A DNA stretch of 20,004 bases from an uncultured Bacillota bacterium. Lineage in GTDB: Bacteria; Bacillota_I; Bacilli_A; RFN20; CAG-826. Shown piece by piece: positions 1 through 6,065 of this stretch (position 1 is its first letter; each line of letters opens with the position of its first letter). The stretch lies in contig CALEHV010000009.1 in the NCBI GenBank assembly GCA_937876465.1, forward strand, positions 1-20,004, written 5' to 3'. Position numbers and translations under genes: made by a program. Under the pieces are notes generated by a model, which saw nothing but the letters and a program-made list of their open reading frames with translations, was not told the origin of the DNA and searched no databases.

Positions 1-63
1 CGGAGAAAGAAAGGTTTGTCTAGTTCAGCCGGGATACAACTAGATAATACGAGATTTGTATGA
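1..63 (+). CDS. Possible 3' end of an upstream gene
   Basis: One frame stays open from the window edge to a TGA at 61-63 and would overlap the ATG at 60 in an ATGA arrangement, which is typical of translationally coupled operon genes. The 20 visible codons end in QLDNTRFV and match no family I recognise. A second frame stops at 41-43 (ending VQPGYN) and could equally be the true end, so the reading frame is not settled. The weak Shine-Dalgarno in front of the gene at 60 favours coupling to some upstream gene. Confidence 0.3.
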   Translation, partial: RRKKGLSSSAGIQLDNTRFV

Positions 64-647
64 AAAATTACGAAAAAGAAATTAAAAAATATTATGAAGG
101 CTTGGCTGCCACAATGGCTAAATTGGACTATGAAGAAATTTCAAAAGCAATGAACGCTTTAGTTGATTGTTATGAAAACGGCGGAACAGTTTATGTATTT
201 GGAAATGGCGGTTCTTCTGCTACAGCAAGTCACATGGTTTGTGATTTCAATAAAGGTGTTTCAATGAAGAAATCCAAAAAATTCAATTTCGTTTGTTTGA
301 GTGATAACACACCAATCTTAACCGCATTAGCTAATGATGTTTCTTACGATGATGTGTTTGCATATCAAATTGAAAAAATTCTTAATAAAAATGATTTAGT
401 ATTAGCTATTTCGGGATCAGGAAATTCAAAGAATATTATTAAAGCATGCAATGTTGCAAAAGAAGCTGGCGTAAAGATTATCGGTATGACTGGTTATGAT
501 GGTGGAAAGCTATTTGAAATGGCAGATTACCATTTGCACGCTCCAATAAATGACATGATGAAAGCAGAAGATATTCATATGTCATTCGACCATATGATGG
601 CAACAATTCTGCTTAACGTTTTAGACGATATAAAAGTTAGAAAATAA
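60..647 (+). CDS. gmhA: GmhA-like phosphosugar isomerase (SIS domain)
   Basis: This 195-residue cytosolic protein has the layout of sedoheptulose-7-phosphate isomerase, which makes D-glycero-D-manno-heptose 7-phosphate. Visible motifs are the GNGGS phosphate loop (48-52), a SDNTPILTALAND segment (81-93), SGSGNSKN (118-125), TGYDGG (144-149) and a C-terminal helix with H173 and H178. By alignment from memory with E. coli GmhA, H58 and H178 match the metal/catalytic histidines. The usual Glu65 is Asp62 and the usual Gln172 is Glu170, so the substrate could differ. The length is normal for GmhA. No strong ribosome site precedes the ATG, and the start may be coupled to an upstream gene. It is followed directly by a terminator, so it is the last gene of an operon lying mostly outside the window. 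Another SIS-family sugar-phosphate isomerase is the main alternative. Confidence 0.75.
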   Translation: MKNYEKEIKKYYEGLAATMAKLDYEEISKAMNALVDCYENGGTVYVFGNGGSSATASHMVCDFNKGVSMKKSKKFNFVCLSDNTPILTALANDVSYDDVFAYQIEKILNKNDLVLAISGSGNSKNIIKACNVAKEAGVKIIGMTGYDGGKLFEMADYHLHAPINDMMKAEDIHMSFDHMMATILLNVLDDIKVRK

Positions 648-654
648 GATTATA

Positions 655-682
655 GGGCTGTTCAAACAGTCCTTTTTCTTTT
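655..682 (+). terminator. Rho-independent terminator after the isomerase gene
   Basis: A 7-bp stem (GGGCTGT / ACAGTCC, one G-U pair) with a TCAA loop is followed by TTTTTCTTTT, 7 bases after the stop codon at 645-647. Confidence 0.85.
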
Positions 683-704
683 AAATTTTAAAATGAGATA
701 ATAT

Positions 705-715
705 GCAATAATTGC
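705..715. promoter_or_regulatory. Candidate operator palindrome upstream of capE
   Basis: GCAATAATTGC is a perfect inverted repeat with 5-bp arms around one central base. It lies 9 bases upstream of the candidate -35 box of the capE operon. Its size and position suit a Cro/XRE-type repressor, and the first gene of the operon encodes such a domain. That link is inference, and a palindrome this short can occur by chance. Confidence 0.3.
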
Positions 716-723
716 CTAAATGT

Positions 724-762
724 TTGCTTTTGTTATGAATAAGAATATACTTTCTATAGAGG
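724..762 (+). promoter_or_regulatory. Candidate promoter and ribosome site of the capEFG operon
   Basis: TTGCTT (724-729) and TATACT (746-751) are separated by 16 bases and resemble a sigma-70/sigma-A promoter. AGAGG (758-762) lies 7 bases before the ATG at 770 and is a good ribosome site. The predicted transcription start falls close to the ribosome site, so the leader would be short. A weaker pair, TTGCCT (712-717) and TATGAA (734-739), is an alternative that would give a longer leader. Confidence 0.4.
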
Positions 763-769
763 TTTTAAT

Positions 770-1963
770 ATGGAATTAAAAGAAATACGCAAAAATTGCA
801 AATTAACACAAGAAGAAGCTGCTGAGTTAGTAGGCATGCCACTTCGCACTTATACTATGTATGAGAATGATTCGTCAAAAGCTGATTCGCTTAAATATGA
901 ACGCATCGTTGAAATATTGAAAGAACATGCAAACAAAGACACTTCGGTCTTGTCTGGAAAAGTTTTACTTATTACAGGCGGAACCGGTTCATTTGGCCAC
1001 GCAGTTGTTGATAGATTTCTTCAAACTGATGTAAAAGAAATTAGAATTCTTTCACGTGATGAGAAAAAACAAGACGATATGAGAAAAGCTTATCATAATG
1101 ATAAATTAAAATTCTATATCGGAGACGTCCGTGATTATAACTCAATTAAAGATGCTTTTAGAGGCGTTGATTTTGTTTTTAGTGCTGCTGCATTAAAACA
1201 AGTACCATCATGTGAATTCTATCCAATGGAAGCTGTTAAAACTAATGTTGTTGGTTCCGATAACGTTATTACAGCTTGTGTACAAAACCATGTTAAGAAA
1301 GCAATTTTCTTATCAACAGATAAAGCAGCATATCCAATTAATGCAATGGGTATTTCAAAAGCTTTGATGGAAAAGAATGTTGTTGCACGTAGTAGACAAC
1401 TTTTACCAGGTGATACAGTTTTATGTTTAACACGTTATGGAAACGTTATGGCATCGCGTGGATCTGTTATTCCTCTATTCTTAGATCAAATTAAACAGGG
1501 AAGACCAATCACAATTACAAATCCAGATATGACTAGATTTATGATGACATTGGATGACGCTGTTGATCTTGTTTTATATGCATTTGAACACGGCGAACAA
1601 GGCGACTTATTTGTTCAAAAAGCACCAGCTGCCACAATCGAAACATTAGCAAAGGCTATTATTGAACTTACAAATAGCAAAACCGGTATCGAATATATTG
1701 GCACACGTCATGGTGAAAAACTTTACGAAACTTTGGTTGGCGCAGAAGAAATGATTAGAGCGGTTGATCAAGGAAATTTCTTCAGAATCCTTGCAGATAA
1801 TAGGGATTTAAACTACGACAAGTATGTTGAAAAAGGAAATCATGCTTTAAATTGTACTGAATCTTACACTTCTCACAACACAAAAAGACTCGATGTTGAA
1901 GGCATGAAAAAACTTTTAAAGAAATTAGAATTATTTGGCGGTCCGGTTAGACAACACGATTAA
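770..1963 (+). CDS. capE: UDP-GlcNAc 4,6-dehydratase/5-epimerase (CapE/FnlA) with N-terminal HTH domain
   Basis: Residues about 62-397 are a CapE/FnlA/WbjB-type extended SDR enzyme. It starts UDP-N-acetyl-L-fucosamine synthesis by 4,6-dehydration and epimerisation of UDP-GlcNAc. Visible motifs are the nucleotide loop TGGTGSFG (69-76), STDKA (182-186) and MGISK (193-197), where Met replaces the usual SDR Tyr; this replacement is a known trait of the CapE branch. Residues about 2-52 are different: they look like a Cro/XRE helix-turn-helix (LTQEEAAELVGMPLRTYTMYE, residues 12-32). CapE proteins are normally about 340 residues, so about 55 are extra. The fusion is probably real: AGAGG precedes the ATG at 770, and no Met occurs between residue 30 and residue 104, so the enzyme part has no ATG of its own near its expected start. 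capF starts 2 bases after the stop. DNA binding or self-regulation by this protein is inference. Confidence 0.92.
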   Translation: MELKEIRKNCKLTQEEAAELVGMPLRTYTMYENDSSKADSLKYERIVEILKEHANKDTSVLSGKVLLITGGTGSFGHAVVDRFLQTDVKEIRILSRDEKKQDDMRKAYHNDKLKFYIGDVRDYNSIKDAFRGVDFVFSAAALKQVPSCEFYPMEAVKTNVVGSDNVITACVQNHVKKAIFLSTDKAAYPINAMGISKALMEKNVVARSRQLLPGDTVLCLTRYGNVMASRGSVIPLFLDQIKQGRPITITNPDMTRFMMTLDDAVDLVLYAFEHGEQGDLFVQKAPAATIETLAKAIIELTNSKTGIEYIGTRHGEKLYETLVGAEEMIRAVDQGNFFRILADNRDLNYDKYVEKGNHALNCTESYTSHNTKRLDVEGMKKLLKKLELFGGPVRQHD

Positions 1964-1965
1964 AA

Positions 1966-3069
1966 ATGAAAATATTAGTTACAGGTTCAAATGGGTTCGT
2001 TGGTAAACATTTAGTTAGAGCATTAACTAGAGAAAATTTTAATGTGCTCGAATTTGATATTGATAATTCGTTTGAAGACTTAAAAAGATATATTAATGAA
2101 TGTGACTTTATTGTTCACCTTGCAGGTATAAATAGACCATTATCAGTCGAAGAATTTTATAATGGCAATTCAAACTTGACTAAAACAGTTGTTGATTTAG
2201 TAAAAGAAACTAAAAAAGATATTCCAATAGTAATTTCTAGTTCAATTCAAGCAGCTCTTGATAATGATTATGGAAAATCTAAAAAAATGGCAGAAGATTA
2301 CTTGTTTGAATCAGGGCTATCTGTTTATGTTTTTAGGTTAGCAAACGTTTTTGGAAAATGGTGTAAACCAAATTACAATTCTGCAGCTGCTACATTTATG
2401 TTTAATATCGCAAATAATCTTCCAATACAAATTAGAGATAGAGACTATGTTGTACATTACAACTTTGTTGAAGATATTATTAACACCTTTATTAAGTGTA
2501 TTAGAAACGAAATTCACCCATCTAAAGAGATATTGTATGTACAACCAACTTTTGATTGTTCACTAGGTCACTTAGCAGATTTGTTATATACCTATAAAAA
2601 TGTTGTTGAAAGCGATGAGCATTTACCAAAAATTAATAATGAATTTGAATATGATTTATTTATATCTTTCTTAGATTACTTAAGTGATTCAAAATATTCA
2701 TTTAATTATGCTAAAGATGATAGAGGTTCGTTTGAAGAAATATATAAATCGGAAAAGCATGGACAAATATCTATAAATAAATCCAATCCAGGAATTACTA
2801 AAGGCGGTCATTATCATACATATAAAAAAGAAATGTTTATGACTGTGAAAGGAAAATGCATTACTCGACAAAGAAAAATTGATAGTTCTGAAATTGATGA
2901 ATATATCCAAGATGGGAAAGATGATGTTAAAGTAAACATTAAACCTGGATATACACATGATATAAAAAATGTTGGTGATGACGAATCAATAACATTGATG
3001 TGGATTTCGGAAATATATAAAGATGAAACCGCAGATACATATAGATTAGAGGTAGAGAAAAATGATTAG
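1966..3069 (+). CDS. capF: UDP-sugar reductase/epimerase CapF (FnlB), SDR plus cupin
   Basis: CapF is the bifunctional second enzyme of UDP-L-FucNAc synthesis. Its C-terminal cupin epimerises the keto-sugar made by CapE, and its N-terminal SDR domain reduces C4 with NADPH to give UDP-N-acetyl-6-deoxy-L-talosamine. The SDR part (about 1-250) shows the loop GSNGFVG (7-13), the HLAG segment (51-54) and Y102-x3-K106. The cupin part (about 265-367) shows GGHYHTYKKEMF (280-291), with H282, H284 and E289 as likely metal ligands, and H331 in GYTHDIKN. The 367-residue length is normal for CapF. The gene starts 2 bases after capE and overlaps capG by 8 bases, so the three are surely co-translated. The order and domain layout match the capE-capF-capG block of staphylococcal type 5/8 capsule loci and the fnlABC block of enterobacterial O-antigen loci. 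Confidence 0.93.
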   Translation: MKILVTGSNGFVGKHLVRALTRENFNVLEFDIDNSFEDLKRYINECDFIVHLAGINRPLSVEEFYNGNSNLTKTVVDLVKETKKDIPIVISSSIQAALDNDYGKSKKMAEDYLFESGLSVYVFRLANVFGKWCKPNYNSAAATFMFNIANNLPIQIRDRDYVVHYNFVEDIINTFIKCIRNEIHPSKEILYVQPTFDCSLGHLADLLYTYKNVVESDEHLPKINNEFEYDLFISFLDYLSDSKYSFNYAKDDRGSFEEIYKSEKHGQISINKSNPGITKGGHYHTYKKEMFMTVKGKCITRQRKIDSSEIDEYIQDGKDDVKVNIKPGYTHDIKNVGDDESITLMWISEIYKDETADTYRLEVEKND

Positions 3070-4177
3070 AGTAGTAACAATTATTGGAACAAGACCTGAA
3101 ATTATTCGTCTTGCAGCATGTATCAAAGCATTAGATGCCGATCCAGAAATCGATCATATTTTAGTTCATACAGGTCAAAATTATGACTACGAATTAAATC
3201 AAGTTTTCTTTGAAGATTTAGAATTACGTGCACCTGATTATTATTTAAATTGTGTAGGCAAAAATCTTGGCGAGACAATTGGAAATGCCATTTCAAAATC
3301 GTATGATCTTTTAAAAGAATTAAAACCAGATGCTTTGTTAATTCTTGGAGATACCAATTCTGCTCTTTGCGCTATCTCAGCAAAAAGATTGAAACTTCCT
3401 ATTTTCCATATGGAAGCAGGAAATAGATGCGGAGATTGGAATGTCCCGGAAACAATTAATAGAAAAATTGTTGACCATATTTCAGACATTAATATGCCTT
3501 ATACTCAACACGCATATGACAACTTAATGAAGGAAGGAATTGATCCAAAATATACATTTATTACAGGTTCTCCAATGCTTGAGGTATTAAATCAAAACAA
3601 CGAAAAAATTGAAAAAAGTGATGTCTTAAATCGTTTAGGTTTAACAAAAGGAAAATACATTATGCTTTCATCTCACAGAGAAGAAAACATGGATATTGCA
3701 AAGAATTTTGATAAATTGATGCCAGCAATTAATGCAGTTGCAGAAAAATATAAAATGCCAGTTCTTTGGGGAACACACCCAAGAGCTCGTAAGAAACTTG
3801 AAGAGAGAGGATTCAAACTTAGTAGCTATATTAAGACAATGCCAGCCTTTGGTTTCTTAGATTACGTTAAGTTACAAGAAAACGCTTATATTTGTTTAAG
3901 TGATTCAGGAACATTAACTGAAGAATCTTCAATGAGACACTTTCCTGCAGTATTAATTAGAACATCTACTGAAAGACCTGAAGGCGTTGAAGCTGGATCC
4001 ATTGTAGTTTCTGGAATTACAGAGCCCGAAATTCTTGCAGCAATAGATAAAGAATTAAATATGTGGGAGAAAGCTAAAACTCCTGAACATTATGATATTC
4101 CAGATGTGTCGGCAAGAGTCGTGAAAATCATTAAAGAAAAAATCAACGTCGTTAACGAAGAAATCTGGAAAAAGTAA
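3062..4177 (+). CDS. capG: UDP-6-deoxy-TalNAc 2-epimerase CapG (FnlC/WbjD)
   Basis: This is a non-hydrolysing UDP-GlcNAc 2-epimerase-family enzyme (WecB fold, two Rossmann-like domains, cytosolic). In this operon it should invert C2 of UDP-N-acetyl-6-deoxy-L-talosamine to give UDP-N-acetyl-L-fucosamine. Motifs seen: GTRPE (9-13), GDTNS (96-100), HMEAGNR (116-122), VPETINRKIVDH (128-139), SSHREEN (203-209) and the nucleotide-binding SDSGTLTEE (280-288). HMEAGNRC rather than HVEAGLR points to the FnlC/WbjD branch and not to MnaA/WecB. AGAGG at 3048-3052 lies 9 bases before the ATG, inside the end of capF, and the genes overlap by 8 bases. With 371 residues it is full length and ends the operon, 3 bases before a terminator. 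Confidence 0.93.
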   Translation: MIRVVTIIGTRPEIIRLAACIKALDADPEIDHILVHTGQNYDYELNQVFFEDLELRAPDYYLNCVGKNLGETIGNAISKSYDLLKELKPDALLILGDTNSALCAISAKRLKLPIFHMEAGNRCGDWNVPETINRKIVDHISDINMPYTQHAYDNLMKEGIDPKYTFITGSPMLEVLNQNNEKIEKSDVLNRLGLTKGKYIMLSSHREENMDIAKNFDKLMPAINAVAEKYKMPVLWGTHPRARKKLEERGFKLSSYIKTMPAFGFLDYVKLQENAYICLSDSGTLTEESSMRHFPAVLIRTSTERPEGVEAGSIVVSGITEPEILAAIDKELNMWEKAKTPEHYDIPDVSARVVKIIKEKINVVNEEIWKK

Positions 4178-4180
4178 GAA

Positions 4181-4209
4181 AAAATCCACGGCTGTATGTC
4201 GTGGATTTT
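4181..4209. terminator. Bidirectional terminator between convergent capG and manC
   Basis: A perfect 10-bp stem (AAAATCCACG / CGTGGATTTT) encloses a 9-base loop. The A-rich left arm and T-rich right arm provide a U-tract on either strand. It begins 3 bases after the capG stop and ends 7 bases before the manC stop, so it can serve both genes. Confidence 0.85.
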
Positions 4210-4216
4210 AATTTGC

Positions 4217-5212
4217 TTATTTTAATTTTTTAATATCTCCAATTGCATCTTTATTTGCAATCATTATTGCTTCATCAGTTTCGACAATTACAAGATTCTC
4301 TACGCCTAAGGTTGCAATAACTTTTTTGTTTGTGCCTTTGATAGTTGTGTTGGTGGTGTTTACCATTCTAACGTTTTTGTTGAGAATTGTATTACCATCT
4401 TTATCTTTTCCAAACACTCTTTCTAAAGCCATCCAGCTTCCGACATCGTCCCATCCTAATTCACCAGGAATGCAGTAAATGTTATTAGCGTGTTCCATTA
4501 CTCCGTAGTCGATTGAAATAGCTTCGACCTCAGCAAATCTTGAAACATCCTTTGAAAGAATCTCATATTGCTTTGGCATATATGTTTTGAATGCGGTATC
4601 CATTGTTTTAATGGAGAATATAAACATACCGCCATTCCAAACGTAATTACCTTCTTTTAAATATTGTTCAGCGACTTCTTTGCATGGCTTTTCTTTGAAA
4701 GAAATAACTTTATGAATCTCGTTATTGCTCTTTTCTAATTGAATGTAGCCATAACCTGTATTTGGTTCTGTAGGTTTAAATCCAACTGTTACGATTGCAT
4801 CATTTTTTGAAGCATAGTCTAGTCCTAAAGCAACAATTCTTCTAAATTCATCGACTTTTTGGATTAAGGAATCGCTTGGTAAAACCATAACAACAGCTTC
4901 ATTGTATTTTTCTTTAACTTTTTCTAAACCTAATTCAATTGCAGGGGCAGTGTTTTTGCTTACTGGTTCCAAGACTATATTCTTAGGATCTATACCTGGT
5001 AATTGTTCAACAACAATATCTTTGTACAATTCGTTTGTTAAAATGTATACATCTTTGATGTCGACTAAAGGAGAAATACGTGAAACCGTTTTTTGAATCA
5101 TGGTTTCATCGTCGTTTCCTAAACATAAAAATTGTTTTGGTTTTTCATTTGTTGATGCAGGCCATAAGCGTTCGCCTTTTCCACCTGCCATAATTAATGC
5201 AACTGTTTTCAT
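4217..5212 (-). CDS. manC: Mannose-1-phosphate guanylyltransferase (GDP-mannose pyrophosphorylase)
   Basis: The enzyme joins GTP and mannose 1-phosphate to GDP-mannose, a donor for mannosyl residues and a precursor of GDP-fucose or GDP-rhamnose. The N-terminus has the GTP signature MAGGKGERLWPAS (8-20) followed by KPKQF (24-28). FKEKP, NYVWNGGMFIF and GWDDVGSW are standard for this family, and the end is a short beta-rich domain; the C-terminal phosphomannose-isomerase domain of long ManC proteins is absent. The ATG at 5212 is chosen because the product then begins MKTVALIMAGG like its relatives. An upstream in-frame ATG at 5230 overlaps the -10 box. No ribosome site precedes either start. 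The gene stands alone between a divergent neighbour and a terminator. No phosphomannomutase or GDP-mannose-modifying gene is in the window. Confidence 0.93.
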   Translation of the reverse strand: MKTVALIMAGGKGERLWPASTNEKPKQFLCLGNDDETMIQKTVSRISPLVDIKDVYILTNELYKDIVVEQLPGIDPKNIVLEPVSKNTAPAIELGLEKVKEKYNEAVVMVLPSDSLIQKVDEFRRIVALGLDYASKNDAIVTVGFKPTEPNTGYGYIQLEKSNNEIHKVISFKEKPCKEVAEQYLKEGNYVWNGGMFIFSIKTMDTAFKTYMPKQYEILSKDVSRFAEVEAISIDYGVMEHANNIYCIPGELGWDDVGSWMALERVFGKDKDGNTILNKNVRMVNTTNTTIKGTNKKVIATLGVENLVIVETDEAIMIANKDAIGDIKKLK

Positions 5213-5220
5213 ACACTGAA

Positions 5221-5229
5221 AGTATAGCA
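5221..5229 (-). promoter_or_regulatory. manC: Extended -10 promoter of manC, possibly leaderless
   Basis: On the minus strand TGCTATACT forms an extended -10 element (TGn plus TATACT). Only 8 bases separate it from the manC ATG at 5212, so transcription should start within a base or two of the start codon. No good -35 box is seen, which is acceptable for extended -10 promoters. The absence of a Shine-Dalgarno sequence fits a leaderless message. Confidence 0.5.
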
Positions 5230-5273
5230 TATAAGTAAAACAAAATGTTTTAGCAAATATTACAATAATGACC

Positions 5274-5294
5274 TATGATAAAAATATATTGGGA
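5274..5294 (+). promoter_or_regulatory. Weak candidate promoter and ribosome site of the mazG-like gene
   Basis: TATGAT (5274-5279) could be a -10 box, with TTAGCA (5250-5255) as a weak -35 at 18 bases. GGGA (5291-5294) lies 9 bases before the ATG at 5304 and is a poor ribosome site. The position supports initiation at 5304 and not at the in-frame ATG at 5268. Confidence 0.3.
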
Positions 5295-5303
5295 ATACTA
5301 GAT

Positions 5304-5627
5304 ATGAAAGAACAAACAATAGAAAGAATTAGAAAATTTACAAGTGATAGGGATTGGGACAAGTTTCATAGTCCTGCTAATTTAGCAAAAACAATTGTTA
5401 TTGAAGCAGCAGAACTTCTTGAATGTTTCCAGTGGAACAACGAACAATTTAAACTCGATCATTTAAAAGAAGAGTTGGCTGATGTTATAGTTAATTGCCA
5501 AAATCTTGCTGATAAACTAAATCTTGATATTGATGAAATTGTTAATAAAAAAATGGATCAAAACGAAGCTAAGTATCCAGTAGAAAAAGTTAAAGGCGTA
5601 GCAAATAAGTATACTGAATTAAAATAA
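5304..5627 (+). CDS. MazG-like nucleotide pyrophosphohydrolase
   Basis: This small all-alpha cytosolic enzyme probably cleaves (d)NTPs to monophosphates and pyrophosphate, acting as a nucleotide-pool cleaner. The protein has the MazG/iMazG pattern: RDWDKFHSP near the N-terminus, an IEAAELLECFQW helix and a KEELADVIVN helix. The paired acidic motifs (ExxE and ExxD) bind Mg2+. Its length of 107 residues is typical for single-domain MazG-like proteins. An in-frame ATG at 5268 would add 12 residues that the family does not usually have, so the start at 5304 is preferred. The zinc-ribbon gene follows after 13 bases and is probably co-transcribed; the gene is divergent from manC. The exact substrate cannot be read from the sequence. 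Confidence 0.85.
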   Translation: MKEQTIERIRKFTSDRDWDKFHSPANLAKTIVIEAAELLECFQWNNEQFKLDHLKEELADVIVNCQNLADKLNLDIDEIVNKKMDQNEAKYPVEKVKGVANKYTELK

Positions 5628-5640
5628 GAGGTAATAAAAA

Positions 5641-6021
5641 ATGAAATTTTGTTCAAAATGCGGAAATCAAATTGATGAAAGTGCCAGCATTTGCCCAAAA
5701 TGCGGATTTAATTTATCACCAATAAAAAAAGGAAATTGGGCAGATCGTCTTGGTGGAGCTGGTTTAGGTTTAGGTATTGGTTCTTTTATCGTTGGATGGT
5801 TTGGATTGCTTCCTTTGTTAGGCCTTGCAGTAATTTTCTTGAATGCTTTGCCAGTATTTCTTGGATTAACATTTTCAATTATTGGCATTACAAAGGCTAA
5901 CAAAAAAACTAAATGTGTTGTAGGCTTAGTTTTTTCTTCCCTTGGATTAGTTATATATATTGTAATAATCGTTTTTTATATTTTTGCAGTATTAGCCGCT
6001 GCCGCAGCTTCACAAATATGA
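5641..6021 (+). CDS. Zinc-ribbon membrane protein of unknown function
   Basis: The 126-residue protein begins with a zinc ribbon, CSKC (4-7) and CPKC (18-21). A basic linker (PIKKGNWADR) follows, then about three hydrophobic segments: about 40-60, 62-83 and 92-122. The ribbon would face the cytosol and the rest would sit in the membrane. Small ribbon-plus-helices proteins of this kind are widespread in Bacillota and mostly uncharacterised. AGAGG (5627-5631) lies 9 bases before the ATG, and the gene starts 13 bases after the mazG-like stop, so the two form an operon. It ends with TGA, and a terminator follows after 6 bases. I do not assign a function. Confidence 0.8.
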   Translation: MKFCSKCGNQIDESASICPKCGFNLSPIKKGNWADRLGGAGLGLGIGSFIVGWFGLLPLLGLAVIFLNALPVFLGLTFSIIGITKANKKTKCVVGLVFSSLGLVIYIVIIVFYIFAVLAAAAASQI

Positions 6022-6027
6022 TGTAAG

Positions 6028-6057
6028 AAAAACCAACGTAGGATGCGTTGGTTTTTT
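6028..6057. terminator. Bidirectional terminator between the zinc-ribbon gene and the lipoprotein gene
   Basis: A perfect 11-bp stem (AAAAACCAACG / CGTTGGTTTTT) has a 7-base loop and T-runs on both strands. It lies 6 bases after one stop codon and 8 bases from the convergent one. Confidence 0.88.
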
Positions 6058-6065
6058 GTTTGAAA

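Noticed and set aside
2338..2958. Several short open frames on both strands across capF
   Set aside because: capF is a complete, well-recognised gene over the whole stretch; these frames have no ribosome sites and low-complexity products.
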